Positions 13,477 through 25,379 of a stretch of 64,000 nucleotides of DNA are shown here, piece after piece; position 1 is the stretch's first letter; each line of letters starts with the position of its first letter. Both the position numbers and the translations under genes were made by a program. The stretch is from contig NC_066851.1 in NCBI RefSeq assembly GCF_001640805.2, positions 1,502,971-1,566,970 of the forward strand, read 5' to 3'. The notes below the pieces were generated by a model. It saw only the letters and a program-made list of their open reading frames with translations. It had not been told where the DNA came from and made no database searches. The DNA comes from Lates calcarifer (lineage: Eukaryota > Chordata > Actinopteri > Centropomidae).

Positions 13477-14284
13477 ATGCATGTTTGAAATAACACCTTG
13501 GGAATGGTCTGCGGTGCAACGTTCCCTCATGAAATATGATTTTATAAATCCTTCCAAAAAATTATAATAACCCAGATAAGCTCAGGGCTTAAGTGATCCG
13601 CAGAATCAGTGGTTTGAGAGTTTAACATCAGTACCTCTGAAGGTAATTCTGATGCAAATGTGTGTGAAGACTCAGATAAATGCCTTTGGCTGGTGAATGA
13701 GGTCCAGGTGGGAGTGTGCTTTATATGTTTCAGGGAGTGAAAGGGGGAAAAAAAAGATGCAGTGTGGTGGAGAATAAAAATACAACAAATCCTAAACAAA
13801 ACGCAGATGGCAGCTGTGCTGACTCGCGTCTTAGTGCATTGTGACAGGCTTTGCTCCATTTCATGTGGGTATCATCCCTGGTCCTCATCCCTCCCTTCTT
13901 ACCTCTCTATCACCCATTCACCATGAATCAGCCACTATTCCAGGCACTGATTAGCCCTACGACTCCTCATCCTTCACTCAAATGACTTTTTTTGACCACT
14001 TCCACTATGGGATGGATGCTACACAGCAGCTTTAGAAAGAAGAAAAAGAAGGAGAAGAAGAAGATGCAAGGACAAACAAAACACACAAACATGTACTGCA
14101 TGAACTCAAAACATATTAAAGGATTACTTTGACATTTAGAATTTTATTTTTCTTTGCGAGGACTTAGAGACTGCATAGGTTATTTATTTTGCTAGCAACA
14201 AGCTAATATCTTACTTAATAGTAGTCGGCAGACAGTGCAGCATTAAACCCTCTGGTAGCCTATAAACTACTCTGCTCAGCACAG

Positions 14285-14540
14285 CAGCTTAAAGGAATAG
14301 TTCAACTTTTTAGGAAATACACCAACTTACACCTCTAAGGCTCACCAATGAACATGATGCATCTTGTCTGTTGTTTTGTTTTGTTCACATTTCTGTTGGA
14401 AATGTGTTAATATGTGAGCTACAGAGCTTTTGTTCAGTATATGAACTTTGAGCAAAGCCAGGTTAACTGTTTTCCTCCATCTAGTGACTTAATGCTAAGC
14501 CAGTCTAACCACTTCCTGACTCCAGCTCTGTAACTCAAGA
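14285..14540. repeat. Rearranged family A dispersed repeat
   Basis: It starts with AAAGGAATAGTTCAACTTTT and ACCTCTAAGGCTCACCAATG in plus orientation. It then carries GACTTAATGCTAAGCCAGTC, the reverse complement of the family A core, at about 14,485-14,510. The two parts therefore lie in opposite orientations, which implies two insertions or an inversion. Confidence 0.55.
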
Positions 14541-15992
14541 TAATAACATTTCATTACTCAATTGTCTCGTTACACTCTCAAAAAGAGAGCCAATGAACTG
14601 GTGTCCAATAATACTGAATTATCTATTAAATGAAATGTACACATGATCTCACTTATTCAAGACTAACAGCCATCCTACACCCACCAAGACTGTATGAGGC
14701 CTGAATCACCTCTCCATCCACTTTGCTTTGGTGTCTGAAGTCACAACATGGCGATGCTGTTTGTCTGGCACACTGAGGGTGTTCAAACTCATATCCAAAC
14801 AGATTAGCAATAAGGCTTTATGAAGGAATCTCACAAGCTTTTAAGTTAGCAATCCAGGACCCATTAACAAGCTATGTAAACACACTCCAGTAGAAATCTG
14901 TTTGGTTGAACAACAGAGGCATCTTGGCCACACCTGGCCTATTCATCTCATCATTTCTCAGTGTTAGAAATGCTGTAGTTAGGTGGTGCTATGTCCCAGC
15001 CCAGATGAGGGCATAGATGCGCAATGTGTTTGTTATCCTGTCATGCACTGTGTCAGCTTGTTGTTTAGCACTTGGACACTCAAAGAAAACGTAATGCTGA
15101 ACATATTTCTATTGTTGTTGATTCAAATGGGAAGTCACAATGAGTTAACAGACGATACATATGTTTTCTGCCAAAAATCTGAACTGAACAGCTTTAATAA
15201 AGTTTTTTAGTCAAGGTTGATTAAGTTTAGATACAATACAGAAATAGAAAGTTCACAGTGACTTCAGACACTGTGTTCATTTCGATTTAACTTCCTAAAC
15301 TTTATTTAAAAAATGCTGTTTTTGCCTACTATAGACTGGACTCTGGAATGTAAACCCTGGTCTTTGGTCATGGACTTTGTACACCCTCCTGACTACCTCC
15401 CTGTGAAGTTGGTGCAGTTCATACGTGGCAGAGTGGCCTCGAGGGCAGAGAGTGCAACCACACCAGAGCCCATGCTCACCAGGGGCCCCAACTGAGCTGG
15501 TTTTAGGTTGGATGTCTGTCACTGACTGACTGTCACTGAGCGAGTGCTGAAGCTACACCATTGGTCAGCTGAATGTTGTGTGACTTGTGAAGACTAAAGT
15601 GTGATGAGGTTACAGTGTAACATTAACTGAAGGGTCTGATTAAATTGTGAGTATCAAGAGGGTAAGATTGTAAGAAAAGTTTAGTTGTATCCCGTGCTTC
15701 TCTCACATCTTACTTCCTGTCTTGCTCCTCCTTTCAACACAACCGCAATGATGATGGAACAGATAATCAATCTAACATTACTGCTAGCACTACTAGCCTG
15801 ACAGCCAGACTATCCTAACTCACTTTTCTATGTGTTGAGTGAAAATAATACAGCAGTTAAATTTATAAGGCATTTATACATTTATTTGGCCTTTTATGGC
15901 CAGTGGAGACAAGAAGCTAATAGCTGGAGCACTTAAGCAAAGGAGAGCTGGAGTTGAGATGCCATGGATTCTTAGATCTGATCATGGAGTCA

Positions 15993-15994
<2 letters not shown>

Positions 15995-16024
<30 letters not shown>
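15995..16024. repeat. (TG)n microsatellite
   Basis: About 15 uninterrupted TG units. Confidence 0.95.
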
Positions 16025-16025
<1 letters not shown>

Positions 16026-16249
16026 TGTTAATTACCAGCACATACACAGACCCTAATGCCTTTCAAATTAACTCCCCAATACCCCCTTCTTTTAAATCTG
16101 GGACTCTAATGAATGGTGAAATTGAAAATCCCCATATTGATGTCATCTTTTGCCAATGTGATACAGTGATAATTTTTTCTATCTATTATTAACCATGCCA
16201 TGCCTTTAAAAGAGAAATACCCCCCTGCTGTTTCAGTTTCCCTCAAAGG

Positions 16250-16430
16250 CCATCACTAGCCATTTTAAGCGCATTCTAATAATTGCCTTGACAAACCAGG
16301 ACCTCAGAATCAATTAGCACCTGAATGGAGGACTGCGGGTGGATTTAATGGGAGCTGTTAGTCCGCCAGTGGATCGTAAGTGTTGCATAAAACTCAACTC
16401 AGTTCCTACAGTAAGTGCCTGGCCAATCAT
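16250..16430. promoter_or_regulatory. Candidate conserved non-coding block
   Basis: A unique, non-repetitive stretch with TCTAATAATTGCC, ATCAATTAGCACC and GTCCGCCAGTGGATCG. Its balanced composition and homeodomain-like ATTA motifs resemble vertebrate enhancers, but conservation was not tested. Confidence 0.22.
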
Positions 16431-16825
16431 GGTTTTTTTTCCACCAATCTCCTAGACTGAAGGCTTTTGTTTCATTTCTGTCGGCTTTTGACCAGCTAAT
16501 GGAGCAGGTCTCACAGCCTGGCATGAGCCATCACTCTGGCTGAACAGGAAATTAAAACACAAAATAATTATTCTAATTTTCAAGAATAAGTAATAAGGTG
16601 TATTACTGTCAGATATTATTTGGACAGGGGGGTGTTTTGGGTTTTTGGCATCACAAGAACATCTAACAGAGAGCAGGCAGAATGCATGGCTAGGGTGGTT
16701 GAATGGAAAATACAAATACATACTCTGTAAAAAATTAATTTTATTTTCCAAAATTATTAAGTGTATGTGAATGGAAACAAGACCTGACATTTGATACCTA
16801 AAGACACTTAACAACATATTTACAC

Positions 16826-17035
16826 AAAAGGAACAGTTTAACATTGTGGCCAATATACATATAGCTGAGATTTCTAATAGACCTAGAGTTAGGACGCGGT
16901 TAGCCTAGCTTAGCATAAAGACTGGAAGCAGGGGGAAATGCTAGCCTAATTCTCTCCGAAGTACATGTAAATTAATTAACGTGTGTAATTTGTTAAATCT
17001 CTACATAAACAAAATGACAACTAGCAGTTTTATAC
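16826..17035 (+). repeat. Dispersed teleost repeat, family A copy
   Basis: It starts near AAAGGAACAGTTTAACATT and contains GCGGTTAGCCTAGCTTAGCA, AAGACTGGAAGCAGGGGGAAA and GCTAGCCTAATTCTCTCC. This is the best-preserved core of family A in the window. Confidence 0.72.
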
Positions 17036-18009
17036 CCCTTTCACACTGGTTTAGGTTTAAGTTCTGGTCTGAGCTATGGCCATCGTAGTGCACAATTTTA
17101 TTGAATCACCAATCTGACCACCAAAAACCACTTTACAAGAATGGTGTGAAAAACAGAGGTTAAATTTATTATGGTGATTTGTAGAACAATACATGAGACA
17201 GACACAGCTGGTACTTTTATATTTATATGATATTGTAAAGTTATATTCTAATTGTAATTTACCGTTCACGTACAAATTCTATGATTATTTTATTGCTGTA
17301 AACTGTATTAGAAACACCTTTTCATATTATAGTCCCCAACTACAACACAGTACAGTCTGAAAATAACCATAGAACTGAGTCCACACACTACCAAGTATTA
17401 AGGAAAAGTGAAGTAAGTAAAGTACAGTGCTATTTACTGTTGTATTGCACAGCATTTCACAGAACCTCAGAGGGCTGATGACCCCAACACAGCTCTCTCT
17501 CTGTCTCTCTCTCAATCTCTTTTTTTTCACTACCCAGGGTATGATAACAATGATCACATCCCTAACACAGAATATGACAAAATAAGTTTGAACCCAACTA
17601 AATGTAACACAAGTAATGTATACAAATAGGAACAGATAAATGGGTGTACTCTTCAGTGGGACTGGTACTACAGAGGTGAATGGAGCATGTACATGTAAAA
17701 GCTCTAGTTATGCAGGGGCATTGGCCCATAGATGAGCACAGCCTAAGCTTCGAATGTGTACACATGTACACTTTGTGGTGCTCTCCTCCCTGTAATGGAC
17801 ACAGTTATTAACAGGGGAACACATACACGAGAATCTGCCGAGCATCGGTGGCATCTCTTCCCAGCCTTCTTCCAAGTGCTCCGGAGGGAACGTGTCCCAG
17901 CCTGAGGGATGAGGAATGGCCTTAATGAAGTCGGACAAGCCAGAATACATGCATAAGAAAGATTTTAAATATTGATGTCACTGCGCAGCTGCATACATGG
18001 GCTACAGTG

Positions 18010-18330
18010 GACCAGTTAGCTCTTGATGGCCCTGGTCTAATACAGCAGCACATAGGGGATGATTAGGCTCATCAGAGGTGATTGTGTATTCTCTGGGAGG
18101 CGCAAACACAATTCACAAACCATTTGAATCAAAGGCCTCTTGTCTTTCTGTGCAGCTCCAATGGATTACTGTACTATTAATTTATTTTCAGAGTGTAAAT
18201 TATTCACAGGGATATGTAATTAACGGCTAGTGAATTTATGTCATACAGCTATGCAAAGTATTAATGGTCTTTTATCAAATGGCTTCATTGAGGTACAGGA
18301 GGCCTATCAGGGGCCTGGAATAAATGGTGA
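18010..18330. promoter_or_regulatory. Candidate conserved non-coding block
   Basis: A unique stretch with many ATTA/TAAT motifs (ACTATTAATTTATTTTCAG, TGTAATTAACGG), ATGCAAAGT and CATTTGAATCAAAGG, which resembles a TCF/SOX site. No repeat or coding similarity was recognised. It looks like an enhancer-type element, inferred from motif content only. Confidence 0.25.
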
Positions 18331-19120
18331 TGTAATTGTTAAAAGAAGAAGAGGTGCATTGTGGTATGAATGGATATGATCAGTTTGCAGAAGTATTCCT
18401 TTTGCCAGAAGATGTAAGTATAGGATGATCGATTAGCACAGTAAAATCAAATAACTTCAAAACAAACTACAAAAATTGAGCAAAATTTGTAGAATGAAAG
18501 TCCCACAACAGGCCAGCAGAGGAGATAAAGTAGACTGTGGGGTAAGTGAGGAGAGGCTTGAGAGGGTTGAAAAAGGGGTTTTATGTTCAACATTACATAA
18601 ACATGAGGGACACACCAGTTTCCATGCCATGCCGAGAGCTGTTCAGCATTTACTTTGAGCCCTCTCAGTTAAAAAAAAAAATCTTGGGGTCAAACTTCAG
18701 GCCCATTCGCTCTGGCGGAGTGTTAAATTATTCAGCCAGCCAGGGACTACCGAGACAGACCAGATCAAGCAAGTCGGGTGATGCCAGAAACACACCAGAG
18801 ACCCAGCGGTATCCACTCCAGAAGACTGTAAACACCATCTTCAAACCACAGACACTTGTTTATTTAAATACCAACGACCAGCACAGAGGCTGTGAAAAAC
18901 AGAAAATAACATATTTCTCACACTAAATCTCGACATGAGGGTGAAGCAAAGTGAAATGCCCAGAGTCTGGGCTGAACTCTGATCTCACTGATCAGTTAGT
19001 CAGTTTGAATTTGATGGTATTTACAGTGCTGCGTGTGTTTTTGTGCTTCAGGATCTTTATGTATGACTACAAACAACTTAGCGATCTGCCAACCCTTTAA
19101 AAGAACCATTATGTCATGTA

Positions 19121-19935
19121 CAGGGTGTGATCAAAAAGCTCTGAAAGTGTTCCTATTGTGAAATGGAGTGCATAGCAATGTGGGCGCAGCAGATTCGAGC
19201 AATAACTGTCGAGTCAGTAATCCGTGTTAGTCACTCAATCAAAATATAGACCTGTGTTACATGCACGTTTTGACCACTTGTACGTGTGCATTTGCTGTGT
19301 CAAAATCTTGAAGGATCTCCATCAATAGGCCTGGGATGACCCAACCCACATGTTTGAGATCATCACTGGTGACAAGAGGTTGGTCTTTAACTACAACAAA
19401 AAGCTGTCTTCGCAGTGGGAGAGCCCACAGTCTGCAAGACTAAAGTAAGTGCATAATACCTGTCTTTTTCTTTGACATTTGCAGGGTTTGCGCACCATGA
19501 ATTCATCTCACAGGATCAGACTGTCAGCACCCAGTAGAACATTCTACTGCACCCTTCAGGACATTCAGTGCATGACCTGAACTGTGGCAACTGGGTGCTC
19601 CATCGTGACAACACTCTCAGTGCTTTCTTATGTGCAAGTTTTTGGACTTACCAACAAAATTGTTGGTCCCTACCCACCCTCCCCACTGGATAAGGCTGGT
19701 GTGGCTTATTCCTCTTCTCCAAAATGAAATTCAATAGTGCTTAATAATAATAGAACAATAGTGATAGTGCTTGATGTGCTTACAGAATGGGACTTCCAGG
19801 TAGCATTCGAAACATGGCAGGGGCACTGGGAAACGTGTATCACTACATAAAGAGCCTGCTTTGAAGGGGAAAGTGGCCAACTTTAAATCAGGAGATGATT
19901 TTTGCTTGTTGTAAGCAAAGTCTTGGAGCTTTATA
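19121..19935 (+). pseudogene. Mariner-family transposase relic with decayed ends
   Basis: This is an old mariner-type DNA transposon. The left end reads CAGGGTGTGATCAAAAAGCT directly after a TA, the expected mariner target; the right end near 19,917-19,935 carries a decayed AGCTTTATA. The coding remnant shows IITGDKRLVFNYNKK with SSQWESP just after it (the family has IITGDESW and SSQWK), then HEFISQDQTV, then GNWVLHRDN, then CGLFLFSKMKF. The first catalytic Asp (19,371-19,373) and the second (19,607-19,609) survive but lie in different frames. The third, expected in the CD(F/Y)FLF motif, is Gly (GGC, 19,703-19,705). Stops and frameshifts are frequent. The copy encodes no active enzyme. The family assignment is firm; the exact ends are less so. 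Confidence 0.85.
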
Positions 19936-20299
19936 ATAGCAGCTCATATTACAGTCATGGATGGCCAGCTCCCAGCAACCTACATTTTAGTTACTTAGCT
20001 TCTCATTACTTGAGGGCAATATTGATTCATCACCTGGTATGCAGTCTTCTTTAGTGACTCTCACGGGAGATAACAAAATAACATCAGAGAGATATAAAGA
20101 TAACGAACACCTAAAATCAAAATTGCCTTAAGGTGAGAATGATGTTTAGCTGATGCCAATTAACAATGACCATGATTATTTGACCAAGAAAGAGATCTAG
20201 AGTTTGTGCAATACATGGGATGGTTAGATGACAAAGTTGTTCTGTTGTTTAGTCTGTCCAGATACAAATAACAGACACAGATAACAAAGGAAGGTTGAA

Positions 20300-20520
20300 T
20301 GTTTGAAAGGAATTGCTATGACATTTGGTACAGTCTTGTTCCTGTCAGTATGAATCATATTAACTTTGGTCATCCCCTGACTTTTCATTTACTTTCATTG
20401 TCAGGTCAGTGTTTGGAATTATCCTACACTTTGCTTCATGACCAAATAGCTGCAAAACTGATGACAGTTGTTAGCATAACATTGGCAATGTGCGCATGCT
20501 CCCATGGTTAAGCAGTACAG
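20300..20520 (+). repeat. Dispersed teleost repeat, family B
   Basis: Contains GCTATGACATTTGGTACAG, AACTTTGGTCATCCCCTGAC and GACCAAATAGCTGCAAAACT. I recognise this as a non-coding sequence dispersed in percomorph genomes. The class is unknown to me. Confidence 0.6.
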
Positions 20521-21839
20521 TACAACAGAGCTGCTAGCATTGGCTGTAGACTCTTAATCTCGTTGATTTGTATTAACTTGTATTGACTGGAGGATATCTT
20601 TCTTAGAATAAACCAAATGTTTTGTTACTTGGCCTGCCCAACATTTTTATCCCATCTTAAGAGTCACTAATTTTTACTTTTAATCATCCTGTGAATTCAT
20701 ATTGTCTAAATTCCATGTTCAAGACATTTATGAAGCACTGAGTGACTAAAATGCCCAGATTTAGTCAGCCATTAGGGCTACTGATCTGCATGTAAGCAGA
20801 GACAGATCCATTATGGCAGTGCTGTTTCTTATTGTTTCCTGCCAGTAGTAATGTCACATACTTCGTCTAAAGGTTTCCATTCTCAAAACTTTAGTCATGG
20901 TACCCCTGGGTGAGAGGGTAGGCTGAGATAATTACATGCATGAAAGATCATACATCATACATACATAGTACATGTATGTTCACTGCTTATGGGATATCAT
21001 GTGGATCCCATTCCAATTCCTGGCTCCCATGACTGCTGTCTTCCCAGGCTGGCCACTGTACCAGTCGCCTTATTAATCCCAACCAAGGAGTCCATTTCAG
21101 TCAATACAACTCCCTCCCTCCCTTTCTCTTACCACTGCTGCTGCCACTCCCTCTCCATTCCCAGGCATAGCCAGGGTTAACATGCTAATTCCATTTTATG
21201 AGCTCTGACTGAGCCCACTTTCCAACACTTACATCTGTTCAACAATTATTAGACCATTTTTTGCCATAAAAAATTCATCACCTCCGAGTGTCGCACAGGC
21301 GAAACCTGAAAATTTATGCAGTGAATAGAATGGTTAATTTCTCAAAGGGAAAAGGGGAATGGTCTAAAAACAGAGATTTACTTTGAGATTCTGCATTTAA
21401 ATGAGCTGTATCCAGGTGAGTTGACATAGCTGGGTACAGCAATGGACAGAGAAATTCATTTGCACTTATGAACAGAAGGAAAATAATCTTCAGATATTGA
21501 AGATTGTACTGAAATACTGAGAAATACTGTAAAATGTAATATCCAAGCTATATATTTAAATGAAATAGCTGAAACTTTTGCACTATGGAGTTTCTTACTC
21601 TATGGTATGGTAATTGGTTACATTAAAAACTTACCCTACAAACTGAAAAGTAATATCAAGCAGAAGTTCAGATGTCACTGTTTGATATCTGAATTGTGCT
21701 GTTAATTTCTTGTCTCAGAGTTTCTTGTAACATGAATCTGAAATATTTTTCTTCTCATCCTTCTTGTAACTGGCATTACTTTGTAGTGTACTCGATAATG
21801 TAAAAGTACAGCAGTGGTGTATTTGAATACTTTGCTTAA

Positions 21840-22350
21840 TTAAAGTAGGAATACCATAATACAGCAATTGCCTACACCATTACAAGTCAAAGTCCTGCAT
21901 TTAAGAATATACTTAAAGCTGCACACATCAGTATTTTATGTAAACAGTGGGTCAGATGACTATGTGTAATTTGAAAGGTGTATATTTCCTCTTTAAAGTG
22001 CAAAATGAGTGTTCTTTAATGCTCTTAAATATTATTGAATTGTTAATAGTGACGAATCAATGTGTCAGTAACATTCCACCATTGTAGCTGCTTCAGATAA
22101 AGTATAATTTTTCATACACTGTTAATTTAATCTATAACAGTACATTAATCATCATATGCTATACTTAAACTATTTTAAGTATAACTGAAAAAAACATGTC
22201 ATGGAGTAAAAGGTGCAATTTTTTCTCTGAATTGTTGTTGGCTAGAAGTATAAAAATACAACATTTCCTCTGAATTGTCATGGGGGAGCTACCTCACAGG
22301 TGTTCTTATCGACAGTACTTGAGTAAATTCATTTATTTCCACTACTGGGA
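21840..22350 (-). repeat. Dispersed teleost repeat, family C
   Basis: Contains AAGTCAAAGTCCTGCATTTA near the left and CAGTACTTGAGTAAATTCAT with TTCCACTACTGG at the right. Read on the minus strand, the right edge gives the 'GTGGAAA-TAAAT-TTTACTCAAGTACTG' type start shared with the plus-strand copy at 57,150-57,530. It also contains GTTAATTTAATCTATAACAG, whose complement occurs in that copy. Confidence 0.65.
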
Positions 22351-22839
22351 TCCATCTTACTCCCAGGTTGTGTGTTTTTCCTATTTTCTACTTTTTTGTT
22401 TTTGTGCTCAAATGCATCACTTACTAATCACAAAAAAATAAATGCTGTAAGGCATAATAAATAATCCTTTACCCCCAAGACCAACCACAGCAATAGCAAA
22501 TTAATTCAGGTTAGGAATCAAGTTTAATACAACAGTATGACATAATCAAAAGTAATTCTCTAGTAGTTAAAACCAAGAATTCAGTTTCACAGATGTATAA
22601 AAACAGCATTGTGATATTAATTATCTAATATCATATGTAAGTAACACACAGGTCTAAATGACACATGCTAAGCAGCAGATGCCCACTCCTCCCTCTGCAG
22701 AGAGAGATGAAGGGTTGAAGCCTGAGTTGCAGCACTTTTCAGCAGGGCATCAGTAGCCCTGCCTGAGCAGCCTTATTAACATATACCACAGTGTGAAAAA
22801 TGTGTGAAATAATGTGAAAGAAAATGTAAAGGCAGTCTA

Positions 22840-23020
22840 ATACCCTGCCTAATGCAATTGCTGGGCCTTAATTGATGAATCTACTTTGTCATGTCCACAC
22901 AGGGAGACTGGCGGAGGAGCCGCCATGACAGATATCTTTAATAAAGTTGCTCTTCACATGTCAGGATATATGATCATAATTGCCTGCCCGGGAATCATTT
23001 TCAAATCAGTATCTCCTGTG
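22840..23020. promoter_or_regulatory. Candidate conserved non-coding block
   Basis: Unique sequence with GGGCCTTAATTGATGAATC, GACTGGCGGAGGAGCCGCC, ACAGATATCTTTAATAAAG and GCCTGCCCGGGAATC. The mix of GATA-like, homeodomain-like and CpG-containing motifs without repeats suggests constraint; alignment was not possible. Confidence 0.25.
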
Positions 23021-23489
23021 TAAGACAGGAGGAAAAGAAGACCTCCAGTGTGCAGCTGGACAAGGAGAAATGGTGGATCACACATTTAAGCTAATCAATT
23101 TAATTCTAAATTAGACATGATAGACTCCTAATTATACCGAACAGAAATAGAGATAATCAAATAGTTACTTATTAGCCGCACTAAGCTTGGGATAAGTATA
23201 CATTTATAGAAACTGTCGCACATTTTCAGATTTAATTACATTACAATCCTTCTGGTGCTTCACCATCAGTACCAGTGGATGACACACCTCATGGCTGGTG
23301 GGGATCTATATGTGTGGATAATGATAGTGGTGAGGAGCAGGATGATGAATATCTGCCCAAGGCCTAATGGGGGCTTTATTCAGATGAGAGCCAGGGAGCT
23401 GGACGGCCACCTTGCACCCCACCACCGCCACCACCACCACCTCCTCAACTTGACAGGCTGGAGGGATGACCCTGAGAATCACATTATGT

Positions 23490-23800
23490 ATATTTCTTTA
23501 GCGGTCGCTGCGCATTTGCATGTAGAAGACAGTTAAAATAAGGCCATAAATCAGCAGGCAAACATATAAATGGATTTGTGGTGAGATTGAAACCCCCGGC
23601 GAGTCTCCTGAGCAAATATTTCAAGCCTTTCTCCTCGCTGGGCTTGGAGATATCGGCTGTCATTAACTAGCCTGGGCCTCTCTGACCACTCGCCTTGTAT
23701 ATTCGCTTCATTACACGACTTGGGGGGACGACTGCACAACTGGCTGCCCCTGATAAATCTACCTGCACATTCTGATGCATGCTTTGTCATCAGGGGAGAA
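23490..23800. promoter_or_regulatory. Candidate conserved non-coding block
   Basis: CpG-retaining unique sequence (GCGGTCGCTGCGCATTTGCA, CCCCGGCGAGTCTCC, TTGGAGATATCGGCTGTC) with ATTTGCAT and CATTAACTAG motifs. No coding similarity was seen. Inferred from composition only. Confidence 0.25.
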
Positions 23801-24199
23801 ACACTTTAGAAGCTTTATCTTATTCTTCCAAAAGGTTGTTTGTCTTATCCAAAGAAAGTCACTTGAAACCCTGTCTTTGTACAGTGTGGATATCTGTGAA
23901 CACCCAACCACATGTTATACAATACAGTAAGAGATGTATGTTTACAGTATATTCATCATCATCAGGGAGAAACAGCAAGATGACACCAAGGAAATTTACA
24001 TGGTTGCTCTTTTCTTCTTTTCCTTTCCCTGCACTCACAGGCTTGCAAACTTTAAATGAAGCCTGATGTTCAGTGACTGTCCAAATCCTAGTTAAACACA
24101 TATTCTGCTGACTTTCTGTGTAATCCAAAATCACGCACAAGATCAACACCTGACATGATTCTTTCTCTGTATTTTTCTGGAGTGCCTTTTCTAGCTCCA

Positions 24200-24507
24200 T
24201 TTCTAGTTAAATGTCTTTGCCAGTTTGGGTGAAGAGCTTGACTGGTCTCCACAGAGCCCTGAGCATCAACACCATTCCAACATCTTTGGGATGAACTGGA
24301 CTGTGAACCAACACTACCGTTGGACCTCACTAATGTTCTTGAGTCTGAATGGGAAGAAATCCCTGCAGCCAGGTTCAACATTTGCATTGACACTAGAAGA
24401 GAAGGGTTGTTATAGCAGCATAGTAATTGCCATGATTTTGGAATGACATGCTCAGTTATCACATGTAGCTGTCATGTTCAGATATCCACATAACTTTGGC
24501 CATATCA
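24200..24507 (+). pseudogene. 3' end of a Tc1-like transposon
   Basis: The 3' part of a Tc1-like transposase. It resembles the family segment around the third catalytic residue: TGGTCTCCACAGAGCCCTGA corresponds to the 'W-P-(x)-QSPD' part. CTTTGGGATGAACTGGAC corresponds to 'LWDEL', GAAGAAATCCCTGCAGCCAG to 'E-x-IPAA' and GGTTGTTATAGCAGCATAG to the 'VIAA' C-terminus. The expected Asp of the SPD motif is GAG here, and frames shift between segments. The right end reads GATATCCACATAACTTTGG then CCAT, the usual terminal sequence of this family. The 5' half of the element was not found. Confidence 0.75.
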
Positions 24508-25156
24508 TTTAAATAAATACCATATGTTAATACTTTGTTAATTTTATTTTCCAGAATATTATGCAATATGAATGTATTTGACAAAAAAATTAATGTAGAA
24601 ATATAAACTAGCATACTAATAAGCTGAAAGTATGATATGTCTAGCACTCTCCTAATTTAAACACTGCTTAAAACTCACTATTATTTGGCATGAGAATGTT
24701 TCATTCAAATGCAGTATCTTTGGCATTGGTATAAAACACATTATCAGTAACTGTGTCAGTATCAGCAGCTGCAGAGTGAAACCTTCAAAACCCATGTCAG
24801 TGGAACTTTTATAAGAACATTAATGGGGCTTGTTGTTCCCCCAGTCTCACAGATGCCTCTTTGTCATCATGCAGCCATCCAACATGTCACAGCGGTCCTG
24901 CACAGACTACTCAAGTCATTGCAGAGCATCAACTGGCGAGTCCCAGATGTTCTCAAGCAGCTGACTGAGGGAATGCATGGCATGTCCAGTCAAAGAGGCA
25001 GCTTCCTCCATGTTGGCCAACACCTGCCTCTACAGCTGCTCCGCCTCGAGTTCCATCTCACTGCATCCACACAGCTATGATAAAGAGGAAAACATCTTGA
25101 TCGAAGTTGTTGGAAGCCAACCTCCACTAGTGAAGTTGTCAGGCTCACATATGGCT

Positions 25157-25379
25157 CTGAAAGGTAAAAATCAGACAAAAGATCTGCACAGTGTACCAGT
25201 AGCTCCCAACAATTTTAATTAAGCAACATTTCGATCTAGCAAAGATCTCTGTCAGGCATTGTCAAATCAAATGATATTTGACAATGCCCGACAAAGATCT
25301 CTTGAAAAGTTGCTTAATCAAAATTGCTAGGAGCTACTGGTACAGTGTGCAGAGATTTTGCCAGATTTTTACCTTTCAG
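25157..25379. repeat. 223-bp near-perfect palindrome (fold-back MITE-like)
   Basis: The first half starts CTGAAAGGTAAAAATC and the second ends with its exact complement, GATTTTTACCTTTCAG. Matching internal blocks include GTGTACCAGTAGCTCC against GGAGCTACTGGTACAGTGTG (one arm carries small differences), TTAAGCAAC against GTTGCTTAA, and GGCATTGTCAAAT against ATTTGACAATGCC around a centre near 25,266. No spacer of note separates the arms, so the sequence can form a single long hairpin. No transposase is encoded. It looks like a fold-back miniature transposon. A target-site duplication was not obvious. Confidence 0.85.

Larger units (their letters stand above)
9661..19119. other. Intergenic DNA, no gene recognised
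   Basis: No convincing coding sequence. The stretch holds (TG)n arrays at 13,441 and 15,995, a poly-A run at 12,068-12,084, family A repeat copies at 14.3 and 16.8 kb, and a repeat tail at 13,020. The blocks at about 16,250-16,430 and 18,010-18,330 are unique, AT-rich and motif-dense, and could be conserved non-coding DNA. Confidence 0.6.
19936..24179. other. Intergenic DNA between transposon relics
   Basis: No gene recognised. It contains dispersed repeats at about 20,300 and 21,840, listed separately, and two candidate conserved blocks (22,840-23,020 and 23,490-23,800). Confidence 0.55.
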
